Source: Microvirga sp. 3-52 (GTDB lineage Bacteria > Pseudomonadota > Alphaproteobacteria > Rhizobiales > Beijerinckiaceae). Taken from it: DNA of 64,000 nucleotides. Of this stretch, positions 38,025-47,529 are shown piece after piece. A model generated the notes under the pieces. The model saw only the letters and a program-made list of their open reading frames with translations, had not been told where the DNA came from and searched no databases. The DNA lies in NCBI RefSeq assembly GCF_018383585.1, contig NZ_JAHAMK010000001.1, forward strand, positions 186,001 to 250,000, read 5' to 3'. Positions within the stretch are counted from its first letter, which is position 1; every line of letters starts with the position of its first letter. Both the position numbers and the translations under genes were made by a program.

Positions 38025-38945
38025 TTAGTGGCGGGGTAGCGGACGAGCGTTGCCCCGCCTCAGCACCAGCGCCGCCCAGCCGTCGAGATCGTAGCGGCGC
38101 TGCAGATACCAGCCCTGATGGGCATAGGCCGACAGGACTCCGGGAACGTCTCGAGCCAGCAGGCCCGACAGAATGATCGTCCCGTCCCGGCTCGCCACAT
38201 GCGCCAGCGAGGGTGCCAGCATCCGCAGGGGCTTTGCCAGGATATTGGCAAAGACCAGATCGAAATGGCCCGCACGGTCAGCCTCCGCATGGCGGATGCC
38301 GGGGCCTACGTAGAGCTTCATAAAGGCCCCGATCCCGTTCAGCCGCGCATTCTCGCGCGCCACGCGCACCGCTTCCGGATCGATGTCTCCAGCCACCACG
38401 GGCCGTTTCAAAATCTTCGCTGCGGCAAAACCCAGAATGCCCGTGCCGGTGCCGACATCGAGCACATGGCGGGGCGTGCGCATCTTCAGCTCATCCACAA
38501 AAGCGAGCAGGCAGCCTTTGGTCGTGCCGTGATGCCCCGTGCCGAAGGCCAAGCCCGCCTCGATCTCTATGGCGATGTCGCTGGGGCGGCGCTCGTGACG
38601 ATCATGCGAGCCATGGACGAATATGCGGCCCGCACGGACAGGCTTGAGACCCTCCAGCGAAGCCTTCACCCAATCCTTCTGTTCGAGCGGAAGGAAAACG
38701 CCCTTGTCCGCCTCTGCCCCGACGAGGGGACGCAACAAGTCACGAATTGCTGCCTCGTCGGGCTGATGCGCGAAATAGGCCTCCAGCATCCACGGCCCGC
38801 CATCCTTCGTCTCGAAGGAGGCAACGGCCGTCTCGGCCGGATCGAAGATCTCGCCGATCATGTCGGTCATGACGCGTGCGGAGCGCTCGTCCGTGGTGAT
38901 GCGGAAGACGTGGGTGGGGCGATTGGGGTGCAGACCTTCGAGCAT
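38025..38945 (-). CDS. prmA: ribosomal protein L11 methyltransferase PrmA
   Basis: SAM-dependent methyltransferase that trimethylates L11. 306 residues. Key segments: EAGLAFGTGHHGTTKGCL (about 128-145), the SAM loop VLDVGTGTGILGFAAAK (about 161-177), VAGDIDPEAVRVARENARLNG, and FDLVFANILAKPLRMLAP with the NI(L) active-site motif. The N-terminal substrate-recognition domain is shorter and more divergent, as usual in alphaproteobacteria. Divergent from the SDR gene 156 bases away. Confidence 0.92.
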   Translation of the reverse strand: MLEGLHPNRPTHVFRITTDERSARVMTDMIGEIFDPAETAVASFETKDGGPWMLEAYFAHQPDEAAIRDLLRPLVGAEADKGVFLPLEQKDWVKASLEGLKPVRAGRIFVHGSHDRHERRPSDIAIEIEAGLAFGTGHHGTTKGCLLAFVDELKMRTPRHVLDVGTGTGILGFAAAKILKRPVVAGDIDPEAVRVARENARLNGIGAFMKLYVGPGIRHAEADRAGHFDLVFANILAKPLRMLAPSLAHVASRDGTIILSGLLARDVPGVLSAYAHQGWYLQRRYDLDGWAALVLRRGNARPLPRH

Positions 38946-39101
38946 GACCTCGCCTTACCACCCCTCGGGCCGGAGGTCACCTGTCCGTGAGATCCGGCTT
39001 TCCCTGGAACCGTCAGGGTGGCGTCCCGTTGTGCCCTCACCTGATGTCGGCCGTGGTCTGCGGATCGACGGCTGCGATTTTTCTCTCCCAGGAGATCCCC
39101 A

Positions 39102-39977
39102 ATGCCCGGACGTCTTTTCGATAAGGTGACCATCGTGACGGGTGCCGGTACCGGTATCGGTGAAGCGATCGCGCTCAAGTTTGCCCAGGAGGGCGCGCGT
39201 CTTCTCCTTGTCGGTCTGCCGGACGATCCGGTGGAGGATGTCGCTCGCACGATCAACGGAGCCGGTGGCTTCGCGGAGATCTACCTCGGCGACATCGCCG
39301 ACGAGCACCATGCTCAGGCAGCCGTCGAAGCCTGCGTGAGTGCTTATGGCCGCATCGACATTCTCATCAACAATGCAGGAGTCTTCCTGGCCGTTGCCGA
39401 GACGCAGGATTATCCCACCGACAAATTCGACGAGACGTTTCGCTCGAATGTGCGCTCGGTCTTCCTGATGACCAAGTTCGCCTTACCCCATCTGCAGGAG
39501 ACGCACGGCAACATCATCGCCACGGGATCGGAGGCCGGCATGCTCGGCCACCCAAAAAATACCCCCTATGGCGGCACGAAGGCCTTCATTCATTCCTTCA
39601 TACGTGGTGTGGCAGCGGAACAAGTTCCCTATGGCGTGCGTGCCAATTGCGTGTGCCCCGGCCCCATCGATACCGCGTGGACGCACAAATCTACGGGGCC
39701 AATGGATGCTGAGCTCGCAACCATGATCACGCAGGCGACCCCCATGGGCCGGCGGGGCACGCCGGAGGAGGTCGCGAACGTGTTCTGCTTCCTGGCCTCC
39801 GATGAGGCGAGCTTCGTCACGGGCGCGCTTTACACGGTGGACGGCGGCATCACGATTTCGAAAGGACCGGTCGGCGCCAAGGCCTCATCGCATTTCAAGA
39901 AGCAACCGAAAGGCAAGCTGCCAACGCGCCACTCGCATGATGGCTTGAAGAACAAGGATTACGAGACCCTGACCTGA
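39102..39977 (+). CDS. short-chain dehydrogenase/reductase (SDR) family oxidoreductase
   Basis: 291 residues. NAD(P)-binding TGAGTGIGEAIALKFAQEGARLLLVG (about 12-37), NNAGVFLA, the catalytic serine at IATGSEAGM and the YGGTK tyrosine-lysine pair (about 150-154), and GALYTVDGGITISKG near the C-terminus. The 30-residue basic tail (FKKQPKGKLPTRHSHDG...) is longer than the SDR norm. Classical SDR fold; substrate unknown. A ribosome-binding site (CCCAGGAGATC) precedes the start. Confidence 0.9.
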   Translation: MPGRLFDKVTIVTGAGTGIGEAIALKFAQEGARLLLVGLPDDPVEDVARTINGAGGFAEIYLGDIADEHHAQAAVEACVSAYGRIDILINNAGVFLAVAETQDYPTDKFDETFRSNVRSVFLMTKFALPHLQETHGNIIATGSEAGMLGHPKNTPYGGTKAFIHSFIRGVAAEQVPYGVRANCVCPGPIDTAWTHKSTGPMDAELATMITQATPMGRRGTPEEVANVFCFLASDEASFVTGALYTVDGGITISKGPVGAKASSHFKKQPKGKLPTRHSHDGLKNKDYETLT

Positions 39978-40006
39978 GCCGGAATTCGAGGAACTGACGC
40001 TCGCTC

Positions 40007-41278
40007 TCAGGCGGGCGTCAGTTCTCTGGCTCCTTCGAGAACTTTGAGGCGCTCGGCTTCCTTGGCCTTGTACACGCGCTGGGTATCCGTGATGTAATCG
40101 CGCACGACGGGCGCTGCATCGCGCTTGCGCGCCAGCTGCATGTGGAACACGAGCTGGCTGCCAGTCGTGAACATGGTCTCGGCGCTGATGAGATAGAACT
40201 CGAACATCCGGCAGAAGCGCTCGTCGTACATGGCAGCGATCTTCTCCCGGTTGGCTTCGAAGCGCCGATGCCAATGGTTGAGCGTCATGGCGTAATGAAG
40301 GCGCAGGAACTCAAGGTCGGTCACCCACAATTGGTTCTGCTCGACAACCGGGAAAACCTCCGACAGGGCAGGGGAGTAGGCGCCGGGAAAGATGTATTTG
40401 CGCAGCCATGGGCTCGCGGTGCCGGGCGGGCTCATCTTGCCGATGGAGTGCAGCACCATGAGGCCGTCATCGTCGAGAAGCGCATTGATCTTGGCGAAGA
40501 ACTCACCGTAATGCTGCACGCCCACATGCTCGAACATGCCGACCGAGACGATGCGATCGAACTTCTTCTCCACCTTACGATAATCAAGCAGCTCGAAGCG
40601 AACACGATCGGACAGGCCGGCTCGCCGCGCCTTCTCGTTCGAGAGTTCGTACTGCTCTTTCGAGAGTGTGACACCCGTGACGTCCACGTCCTCCATTGCG
40701 GCGAGGTAGAGCGCGAGGTCGCCCCAGCCGCTCCCGATGTCGAGGATCTTCAGGCCGGGCTTGAGCTGAAGCTTCGAGGCGATGAGTCGCAGCTTGTTCT
40801 GTTGTGCCTCTTCCAGCGTGTCGTCGTCGTTCATGAAGTAGGCACAGGAATACTGCATCCCCTTGTCGAGGAAGAGCTTGTAGAAGTCGTTTCCGAGATC
40901 GTAGTGATGCGCCACATTCTGCTGCGCCTTGCCGACGGGGTTTGCCTGCTGGAATCGCTTTACGGTCCGCGAGATGCGCTTCAGCACGTTCTGGAGCGGA
41001 TAATTGGCCAGGGTCGAGCGGTTCATCGAGAAGAGGTTGAGGAAGTCTCTCAAGTTGGAGCCATCCTCGAAGCTCATGCGCCCATCCATATAGGCTTCGC
41101 CCGCATGCAGTTCCGGATTGAGAAAGAGCTTATGATAGAGGGAGCGATCCGTGAGCCGCATGGTGACGCTCGGCCCGGGCTTTTCCCCGCCGAATACATG
41201 CACGGCGCCCTCCGCGTCGATCACCCTCAGGGTGCCTGCGCGAATAAACGACTTCAGCATATGGGACAGCGGGAACAT
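40007..41278 (-). CDS. cfa: cyclopropane-fatty-acyl-phospholipid synthase
   Basis: Uses SAM to add a methylene across cis double bonds of membrane lipids, a stress-hardening change. 423 residues: an N-terminal lipid-binding region with VAHHYDLGNDFYKLFLDKGMQYSCAYF, the SAM motif LKILDIGSGWGDLALYLA (about 185-202), EHVGVQHYGEFFAKI and MLHSIGKMSPPG-type segments, all CFA-synthase signatures. Divergent from manganese catalase across 201 bases, which suggests shared stress control, though no motif was seen. Confidence 0.93.
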   Translation of the reverse strand: MFPLSHMLKSFIRAGTLRVIDAEGAVHVFGGEKPGPSVTMRLTDRSLYHKLFLNPELHAGEAYMDGRMSFEDGSNLRDFLNLFSMNRSTLANYPLQNVLKRISRTVKRFQQANPVGKAQQNVAHHYDLGNDFYKLFLDKGMQYSCAYFMNDDDTLEEAQQNKLRLIASKLQLKPGLKILDIGSGWGDLALYLAAMEDVDVTGVTLSKEQYELSNEKARRAGLSDRVRFELLDYRKVEKKFDRIVSVGMFEHVGVQHYGEFFAKINALLDDDGLMVLHSIGKMSPPGTASPWLRKYIFPGAYSPALSEVFPVVEQNQLWVTDLEFLRLHYAMTLNHWHRRFEANREKIAAMYDERFCRMFEFYLISAETMFTTGSQLVFHMQLARKRDAAPVVRDYITDTQRVYKAKEAERLKVLEGARELTPA

Positions 41279-41479
41279 CGGAGCCTCTTCGATTGCTTGG
41301 TTGCACGGGATGGTTCCACAGTTGCAGGCAGGTTGCTAGAGGGAAAACCAGCAGATCAGAACCAGTCTAAAGTGCAGGAAGGACAGCCTATTTGGGGAAC
41401 AACCATTAGTCGCTCCGGTTGGAAGGCTGACCCTCGTGGGGCCGGGGGCATCATCCAATTCATCGAACAGGAGCAGCCG

Positions 41480-42361
41480 ATGTTCTTCCGTCAGAAGCAA
41501 ATGGCGTATCACGCCAAGCCGGATAAACCCGATCCCATCTTCGCAAAAATGCTTCAGGAGCCCCTCGGCGGCCAATGGGGCGAGATCAGCGTGATGATGA
41601 CCTATCTGTTCCAGGGCTGGAACTGCCGCGGTCCGCAGAAATACAAGGACATGATCATGGACATAGGCACCGAGGAAATCGGCCATGTCGAGATGCTCGC
41701 CACCATGATCGCGCGCCTGCTCGAAACCTCACCGATCGAGCAGCAGGAGGATATGGCCAAGAACTCGGTGGTCGGAGCCGTGATGGGCGGGGCTCGCGTC
41801 GAGGACGCTATCGTTGCCGGCATGAACCCGCAGCATTACATAGTCACAGGCCTTGGCTCCCATCCGAGCGACAGCGTGGGCAATCATTGGACCTCGAAAT
41901 ATACCGTTGCGAGCGGCAATCTTCTGGCCGATTTCCGCTTCAACGTGACGGCGGAGAGCCAGGGCCGCCTGCAGGTCGCCCGTCTTTACAATATGACGAA
42001 CGACACCGGTGTGCGCGACATGCTCTCATACATGCTTGCCCGTGACACCATGCACCAGAACCAGTGGCTCGCTGCGATCAAGGAACTGGAGGAGGACGGC
42101 CTTGAGATGACTCCGGTGCCGTCGAACTTCCCGCAGGAGCTGGAAAAGACCGAAGTTGCTTATCAGTTCCTCAACCACTCCGAGGGCATGGAAAGCCAGC
42201 AGGGACAATGGGCACGAGGGCCTTCGCCGGACGGCAAAGGCACGTTCACCTATGTGGATCGTCCGCCGGCCTACACAGAAGACGAGGGGCACCTCAACCC
42301 GGTCGATCCACGTACCTACGGTACGCCGCCCGCGCCAGTGCCTCCGGCGGCTGCGGAGTGA
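41480..42361 (+). CDS. manganese catalase
   Basis: Converts hydrogen peroxide to water and oxygen at a dimanganese centre, without heme. 293 residues from ATG 41480; the upstream open frame runs opposite the cfa gene and is not native. Metal ligands sit where expected: E35, E66, H69, E159 and H192, with the EEIGHVE motif and RDTMHQNQWL. N-terminal MFFRQKQMAY is conserved. The tail after about 240 is Pro-rich. Divergent partner of cfa. Confidence 0.93.
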   Translation: MFFRQKQMAYHAKPDKPDPIFAKMLQEPLGGQWGEISVMMTYLFQGWNCRGPQKYKDMIMDIGTEEIGHVEMLATMIARLLETSPIEQQEDMAKNSVVGAVMGGARVEDAIVAGMNPQHYIVTGLGSHPSDSVGNHWTSKYTVASGNLLADFRFNVTAESQGRLQVARLYNMTNDTGVRDMLSYMLARDTMHQNQWLAAIKELEEDGLEMTPVPSNFPQELEKTEVAYQFLNHSEGMESQQGQWARGPSPDGKGTFTYVDRPPAYTEDEGHLNPVDPRTYGTPPAPVPPAAAE

Positions 42362-42390
42362 CAGCGGCAAGGGCCGACTGCGACATTCCT

Positions 42391-42474
42391 TCATGGCCGG
42401 GCTTGTCCCGGCCATCTCACTTCACGAGATCATGCATCTCGGATCGAGATCACCGGCACAAGGCGGCGATGACG
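42391..42474. repeat. composite palindromic repeat, copy 4
   Basis: TCATGGCCGGGCTTGTCCCG at the left and GAGATCACCGGCACAAGGCG at the right, ending GGCGATGAC. It lies between the catalase stop and the convergent helicase gene. Confidence 0.75.
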
Positions 42475-42487
42475 AAGGAATGGTCCT

Positions 42488-44863
42488 CTAGCCCAACGCC
42501 TCGACGAAGCTGTCGAGCACCATCTTCCGCCCAGCCTTGTCGAACTCGACAGTGAGCTTGTTGCCGTCGACGGCTTCGATGGTGCCGGGGCCGAACTTGG
42601 TGTGCAGGACGCGTCCGCCCACCGCAAAGCCCGAGCCGCCGGTGGATTTGGCGACCAGTTCTCCTTCGATCAGCGTCGGCCCGCGCCTTTCGCCGGACCT
42701 GCGGGCGGAATAGCCGCCATCGTCGGCCGAGGCGCGGTGGGCCTGGGCGCGCTGCCAGCCTGGCGTCTGATAGGACGAGCCGCTGAAGGGCTGCATGCGA
42801 TCGAAGCGCGAGCCGCCGCCGTATCCCCCATAGGAGAAGTTCGCGGGGGCCTCCACGATCTCCACGTTCGTCTCCGGCAGATCGTCGACGAAGCGGCTTG
42901 GCACGGTCGAGTTCCACAGGCCGTGGATCCGCCGGTTGGAGGCGAAGTAGATCTTGGCGCGACGCCGGGCACGGGTGAGGCCCACATGGGCGAGGCGGCG
43001 TTCCTCTTCCAGTCCTGCGCGGCCGCTCTCGTCGAGGGCACGCTGGTTCGGGAAAAGGCCTTCTTCCCAGCCGGGCAGGAACACCGTGTCGAATTCCAGG
43101 CCTTTGGCCGCGTGAAGCGTCATCAGGCTCACGCGCTCGGTGGTGTCACTCTCGTTGGCTTCCATGACCAGGGAGACGTGCTCGAGGAAGCTCTGCAGGT
43201 CCGGGAACTCCTCCATGGAGCGCACGAGTTCCTTGAGGTTTTCCAGGCGCCCCGCCGCATCTGCCGATTTGTCCTTCTGCCACATGTCGGTATAGCCGGA
43301 TTCCTCCAGCACCGTCTGTGCGACCTCGGACTGCGTCATCGTCTCGGACAGCTTCGACCATCGGCCAAAGGAGATCAGAAGATCGCGCAGTGTGGCGCGG
43401 GGTTTTGGCTTCAGTTCGTCGGTCTCGACGATGAAGCGAGCAGCCTCCATCAGCGGCACGCGGGCAGCGCGGGCATGGTTGTGCAGCACCTGGATCGTCG
43501 CATCGCCCAAGCCACGCTTCGGTGTATTCACGATCCGCTCGAAGGCGAGATCGTCAGCAGGCTGGTTGACGACGCGAAGATACGCCAGCGCGTCGCGGAT
43601 TTCCGCGCGTTCGTAGAAGCGCGGGCCGCCGATGACGCGATAGGGGACGCCGAGTGTCACGAGCCGGTCTTCGATCTCGCGCATCTGGGCGGAGATGCGC
43701 ACCAGGATCGCGATCTCGGAGAGCGGGTGCTTCTTGGCATGAAGCGCCTCGATCTCCTCGCCGATGAGGCGTGCCTCGTCCTCGGAATCCCAGGCGCCGG
43801 TGATCGTCACCTTTTCCCCCGGCTCGTCCTCCGTGCGCAGGGTCTTGCCGAGGCGGCCCTGGTTCTTGGCGATGAGTCCGGAGGCCGCGGAGAGAATGTG
43901 CCCGGTGGAACGATAATTGCGCTCCAGACGGATGACAGTGGCGCCGGGAAAGTCGTGCTCGAAGCGCAGGATGTTGTCGACCTCGGCACCACGCCAGCCA
44001 TAGATCGACTGGTCATCGTCGCCGACGCAGCACAGGTTCTTGCGCGCCTGGGCGAGCAGCCTCAGCCAGAGATACTGGGCGACGTTGGTGTCCTGATATT
44101 CATCCACCAGCATGTAGCGGAAACGGTTCTGATACTGTTCCAGGATATCGGGATGCTCGCGCCAGAGGCGCAGACATTCGAGCAGCAGGTCGCCGAAATC
44201 GACGGCGTTGAGAACCTTCAGACGTTCCTGATAGGCACGGTAGAGCCGTCCGCCCTTGCCATTGGCAAAGGCGCCGGCTTCACCGGCGGGAACCTGATCG
44301 GGTCCCAGGCCCCGGTTCTTCCAGCCGTCGATATGAGCGGCGAGCTGGCGGGCAGGCCAACGCTTCTCGTCGATGCCCTCAGCTTCGATCACCTGCTTCA
44401 TCAGGCGAAGCTGATCGTCGGTGCCGAGGATCGTGAAGTCGGAACGCAGGCCGACCAGTTCCGCATGGCGGCGCAGGATCTTGGTGCCGATGGAGTGGAA
44501 GGTGCCGAGCCACTGCATTCCCTCGGCCACGGGACCGATCACGGACGTGATGCGCTCGCGCATCTCCCGCGCCGCCTTGTTGGTGAAGGTCACGGAGAGG
44601 ATCTGGGACGGGTAGGCCTTGCCGGTGGCGATCAGGTGCGCAATCCGGGTGGTGAGCACGCGGGTCTTGCCGGTGCCGGCCCCCGCCAGCACGAGAACCG
44701 GGCCCTCGGTGGCCTCGACAGCAGCGCGCTGCTCCGGGTTCAAGCCGTTCAGGTAAGGCGATTGCGGCGTAACCGCCGCACGGGCGCGGGCGCTCAAGGA
44801 GCCGGATGCCGGCTCATGGGCAAGGCTATCCTGCGGTTCGGGTCGGTTGTCGGACTGATTCAT
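42488..44863 (-). CDS. ATP-dependent DNA helicase UvrD/PcrA family
   Basis: Superfamily-1 3'-5' helicase for mismatch/excision repair and replication restart. 791 residues from the ATG at 44861-44863; four more codons upstream are possible. Walker A AGAGTGKTR (about 60-68), the Walker B box DEYQDTN, motif III CCVGDDDQSIYGWRGA, motif V LMTLHAAKGLEFDTVFLPG, and motif VI EEERRLAHVGLTRARR. The C-terminal KFGPGTIEAVDGNKLTVEFD is the PcrA-type Tudor-like end. A Gly/Ser-rich linker with repeated GG precedes it. uvrD versus pcrA naming is not resolved. Confidence 0.94.
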   Translation of the reverse strand: MNQSDNRPEPQDSLAHEPASGSLSARARAAVTPQSPYLNGLNPEQRAAVEATEGPVLVLAGAGTGKTRVLTTRIAHLIATGKAYPSQILSVTFTNKAAREMRERITSVIGPVAEGMQWLGTFHSIGTKILRRHAELVGLRSDFTILGTDDQLRLMKQVIEAEGIDEKRWPARQLAAHIDGWKNRGLGPDQVPAGEAGAFANGKGGRLYRAYQERLKVLNAVDFGDLLLECLRLWREHPDILEQYQNRFRYMLVDEYQDTNVAQYLWLRLLAQARKNLCCVGDDDQSIYGWRGAEVDNILRFEHDFPGATVIRLERNYRSTGHILSAASGLIAKNQGRLGKTLRTEDEPGEKVTITGAWDSEDEARLIGEEIEALHAKKHPLSEIAILVRISAQMREIEDRLVTLGVPYRVIGGPRFYERAEIRDALAYLRVVNQPADDLAFERIVNTPKRGLGDATIQVLHNHARAARVPLMEAARFIVETDELKPKPRATLRDLLISFGRWSKLSETMTQSEVAQTVLEESGYTDMWQKDKSADAAGRLENLKELVRSMEEFPDLQSFLEHVSLVMEANESDTTERVSLMTLHAAKGLEFDTVFLPGWEEGLFPNQRALDESGRAGLEEERRLAHVGLTRARRRAKIYFASNRRIHGLWNSTVPSRFVDDLPETNVEIVEAPANFSYGGYGGGSRFDRMQPFSGSSYQTPGWQRAQAHRASADDGGYSARRSGERRGPTLIEGELVAKSTGGSGFAVGGRVLHTKFGPGTIEAVDGNKLTVEFDKAGRKMVLDSFVEALG

Positions 44864-45011
44864 CGCCGGGACCATGGATCAAAAGGCGAACGGCGTCGAG
44901 CCCGAATCCCTGTCGATCCTGCCGCAGGGTCGAACTTCCGGGCTTCAATCTCATTGTCGAAAAAGACTTGCCTTGCCATATGAGTAAGGCAGGCCCGAAG
45001 AGGAATGTCCC

Positions 45012-45293
45012 ATGCGTTTCATGGTGGCCCTTGCCATCGTCTCAACCCTTGTCTTGCCCCTGGCCGTACCGGCCGAGGCTCAGACGCGCCTGCCGCGCAC
45101 GAGCCCTGCGGAGCGGAATACGGATGCGATCAATCGGCGGATCCAGCAAGATCAGCGAATTCTGGGCGTCGAGCAGGACATTCGAAGCGAAAGCAACCGG
45201 ATCCGGCAGAATATCGAGCGGGACCGCCTTTTCGCTCCTCGGTATCTCCCACCGGTGCCGCGCACGGGTTGCGGGCGGGGAAGAGTTTGCTAG
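45012..45293 (+). CDS. small exported protein of unknown function
   Basis: 93 residues with a signal peptide at about 1-23 (LVLPLAVPAEAQ, cleavage after AEA). The mature part is a charged helical region rich in Arg, Asn and Gln (RNTDAINRRIQQDQRILGVEQDIRSESNRIRQNIERD). A C-terminal pair of cysteines (TGCGRGRVC) could form a disulfide. Its stop overlaps the end of the convergent thioesterase gene by 4 bases. Confidence 0.65.
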   Translation: MRFMVALAIVSTLVLPLAVPAEAQTRLPRTSPAERNTDAINRRIQQDQRILGVEQDIRSESNRIRQNIERDRLFAPRYLPPVPRTGCGRGRVC

Positions 45294-45832
45294 TGCCGGG
45301 TCCCCAAGGCCGATAGGGCGTCCTGAATCTCGGCCTTGTGCGGGATGCCGATCACCCGGCCCAGGGATTGTGGCCTCGTCAGCCGGGCATGGGTGATCTT
45401 CATGACGGCGAGGTTGGCCGCGATATCGTCCGGGAAGGGACAGACCTTCCGGGTTTCCATCTCCACGTGGAGGGAGAGCCCCTCCATCGTTGCCGCTACC
45501 CAGCCCTCAGTGGCATGGCGGATTTCGAGATAGTAGTGGATGCGTTTCTCCTCGAAATCGATGAGCTGGAGCGTGACACGCACCCGGTCATGCATCTTCA
45601 GTTCGCGCTTGTAGACCGTGTGAACCTCGGCCGCGAAGAAGGATGCCTTGCGCTTTTCCAGATACTCGTGCCCGAGGCCTACGAGACTGAAACCCTCCTC
45701 CACGGCCCGGTCGAAGAGGACATGGTAATAGGCCATGTTCATATGGCCGTTGTAGTCGATCCAAGCGGGTTCGACCCGCATCGTGGAGGACACGAAGGGC
45801 GCAAAGAAAAAGACGGGCACCCGCTTCTCCAT
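45290..45832 (-). CDS. acyl-CoA thioesterase (4-hydroxybenzoyl-CoA thioesterase-like)
   Basis: Hot-dog-fold hydrolase of 180 residues from the ATG at 45830-45832; the open frame upstream is not native. VEPAWIDYNGHMNMAYYHVLFDRA (about 20-43) carries the Asp of the 4HBT/YbgC family, with RELKMHDRVRVTLQLIDFEEKRIHYYLEI and FPDDIAANL following. Probably clears acyl-CoA or related thioesters; the actual substrate is unknown. Divergent from the FAD-linked oxidase 153 bases away. Confidence 0.85.
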   Translation of the reverse strand: MEKRVPVFFFAPFVSSTMRVEPAWIDYNGHMNMAYYHVLFDRAVEEGFSLVGLGHEYLEKRKASFFAAEVHTVYKRELKMHDRVRVTLQLIDFEEKRIHYYLEIRHATEGWVAATMEGLSLHVEMETRKVCPFPDDIAANLAVMKITHARLTRPQSLGRVIGIPHKAEIQDALSALGTRH

Positions 45833-45985
45833 GATCAATCTCGTGCCTCGATGCCGCTCAGACGGTTGCCCCTCTCCTGTAGGGGTAGGAATGTTAGCAC
45901 GTTGTCGCAGGCTTTGCATGAGGGATGCGGCATCTTTCTCATCCGGAGTGTTGCCTTTGCAACGGTTCTGATAGCTATGGGTGAA

Positions 45986-47446
45986 ATGAGCATCACAACC
46001 GGATCTGAAGCCTCCATGAATGCCCCCCAAGTGGCTGCCCCTCACGCAACTGTCCGCCAGAAAGCGACGGACGCCTCCATTGCCGCTCTGTTGTCCGACC
46101 TGTCTCGGCGTTTCGGTGACAGGGTCGCCACCTCGACCGCCGTGCGCGAGCAGCATGGGCATACGCTGACTTGGGTGAAGAACCAGCCGCCGGACATCGT
46201 GGTCTATCCTCGGACCACGGAGGAGGTGGCGGAGATCGTGAGACTCTGCGCCACCCACGGGGTTCCGATCATCCCGTACGGCACTGGCACGTCTCTGGAA
46301 GGACATGTCAATGCGCCCTATGGCGGAGTTTCCATCGACCTGAGTCTGATGAAGCGCATTATCGCGGTCCATGACGAGGATCTCGACTGCGTGGTCGAGG
46401 CGGGCGTGACCCGCAAGGAACTGAACGAGTACCTGCGGGACAAGGGCCTGTTCTTCCCCATCGATCCGGGTGCTGACGCCTCGATCGGCGGCATGGTGGC
46501 GACGCGCGCCTCCGGCACCAATGCGGTCCGCTACGGAACCATGAAGGACGTGGTGCTGGCGCTTGCCGCCGTGCTGCCCAATGGCGAGATCGTGAAGACG
46601 GCGAGCCGCGCCAAGAAAAGTGCTGCTGGCTATGACCTGACCCGCCTCCTCGTCGGCTCGGAGGGAACGCTGGGCATCGTCACCGAGATCACCCTGAAGC
46701 TCCACGGCATTCCGGAGGCGATCTCGGCCGGCATCTGCCCGTTCCCGACGGTGAAGGCCGCCTGCGACGCGGTGATCATGACGATCCAGACCGGCATCCC
46801 GGTGGCGCGCATCGAACTGCTCGATGAGGTCCAGGTGAGGGCGGTCAACCTCCATTCCAAGCTGTCCCTGCCGGAGAGCCCGCTGCTGCTCCTGGAATTC
46901 CATGGGTCCGAGGCCGGAGTGCAGGAGCAGGCGGAGCGCTTCGGCGAGATCGCGGCCGAGTTCGGTGGCGGACCGTTCGAATGGGCCACGAAGCCCGAGG
47001 AGCGCTCGCGCCTCTGGCAGGCCCGTCACGATGCCTATTGGGCGGCCAAGGGGCTGCGCCCCGGTGCACAATCGGTGGCGACCGATGTGTGCGTGCCGAT
47101 CTCCCGCCTGGCGGAATGTGTCGACGCCACCAAGCAGGACATTCTGGACAGCGGTCTCGTGGCCCCCATCGTCGGCCACGTGGGCGACGGCAATTTCCAC
47201 GTGCAGCCTCTCGTGAACACGGACGATCCGGCGGAAATCGAGGCCTGTGAAGCCTTCGTGGATCGGCTCGTGCGGCGGGCGGTCGCCATGGAGGGAACCT
47301 GCACGGGCGAACACGGCGTAGGCCAGAAGAAGATGAAGTACCTGGAACTGGAGCATGGGCCGGCAGCCCTTGGCCTCATGCGCGTCTTGAAACAGGCGAT
47401 CGATCCCCACAACATCATGAACCCGGGCAAGATCATTGCGCTTTGA
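45986..47446 (+). CDS. FAD-linked oxidase, D-lactate dehydrogenase/glycolate oxidase (GlcD-like)
   Basis: Oxidises D-lactate or another 2-hydroxy acid with FAD. About 486 residues; starts at 45977, 45986 and 46016 are all in frame and cannot be told apart. VAO-type FAD domain: IIPYGTGTSLEGHVNAPYGGVSIDLSLM (about 90-120), IGGMVATRASGTNAVRYGT, and LLVGSEGTLGIVTEITLKL. The C-terminal HVGDGNFHV and GTCTGEHGVG (metal/substrate site) are diagnostic of the LdhD/GlcD group. Whether D-lactate or glycolate is the substrate is unknown. Confidence 0.9.
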   Translation: MSITTGSEASMNAPQVAAPHATVRQKATDASIAALLSDLSRRFGDRVATSTAVREQHGHTLTWVKNQPPDIVVYPRTTEEVAEIVRLCATHGVPIIPYGTGTSLEGHVNAPYGGVSIDLSLMKRIIAVHDEDLDCVVEAGVTRKELNEYLRDKGLFFPIDPGADASIGGMVATRASGTNAVRYGTMKDVVLALAAVLPNGEIVKTASRAKKSAAGYDLTRLLVGSEGTLGIVTEITLKLHGIPEAISAGICPFPTVKAACDAVIMTIQTGIPVARIELLDEVQVRAVNLHSKLSLPESPLLLLEFHGSEAGVQEQAERFGEIAAEFGGGPFEWATKPEERSRLWQARHDAYWAAKGLRPGAQSVATDVCVPISRLAECVDATKQDILDSGLVAPIVGHVGDGNFHVQPLVNTDDPAEIEACEAFVDRLVRRAVAMEGTCTGEHGVGQKKMKYLELEHGPAALGLMRVLKQAIDPHNIMNPGKIIAL

Positions 47447-47529
47447 CAGTGGAACACACGGAACAAAGCTCCCGGTCCTTGTCGGCATGGGATAAGGACG
47501 TGTCCCTGTAACGGAGAAAAGGCAGCCTC

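Noticed and set aside
40142-41479. Long plus-strand frame upstream of the manganese catalase
   Set aside because: The frame overlaps the cfa gene on the other strand and its N-terminal 446 codons show no catalase features. The catalase starts at the ATG at 41480.
45833-47488. Upstream extension of the thioesterase gene to 732 codons
   Set aside because: The extra part is antisense to the FAD-linked oxidase; the hot-dog domain is complete from 45832.
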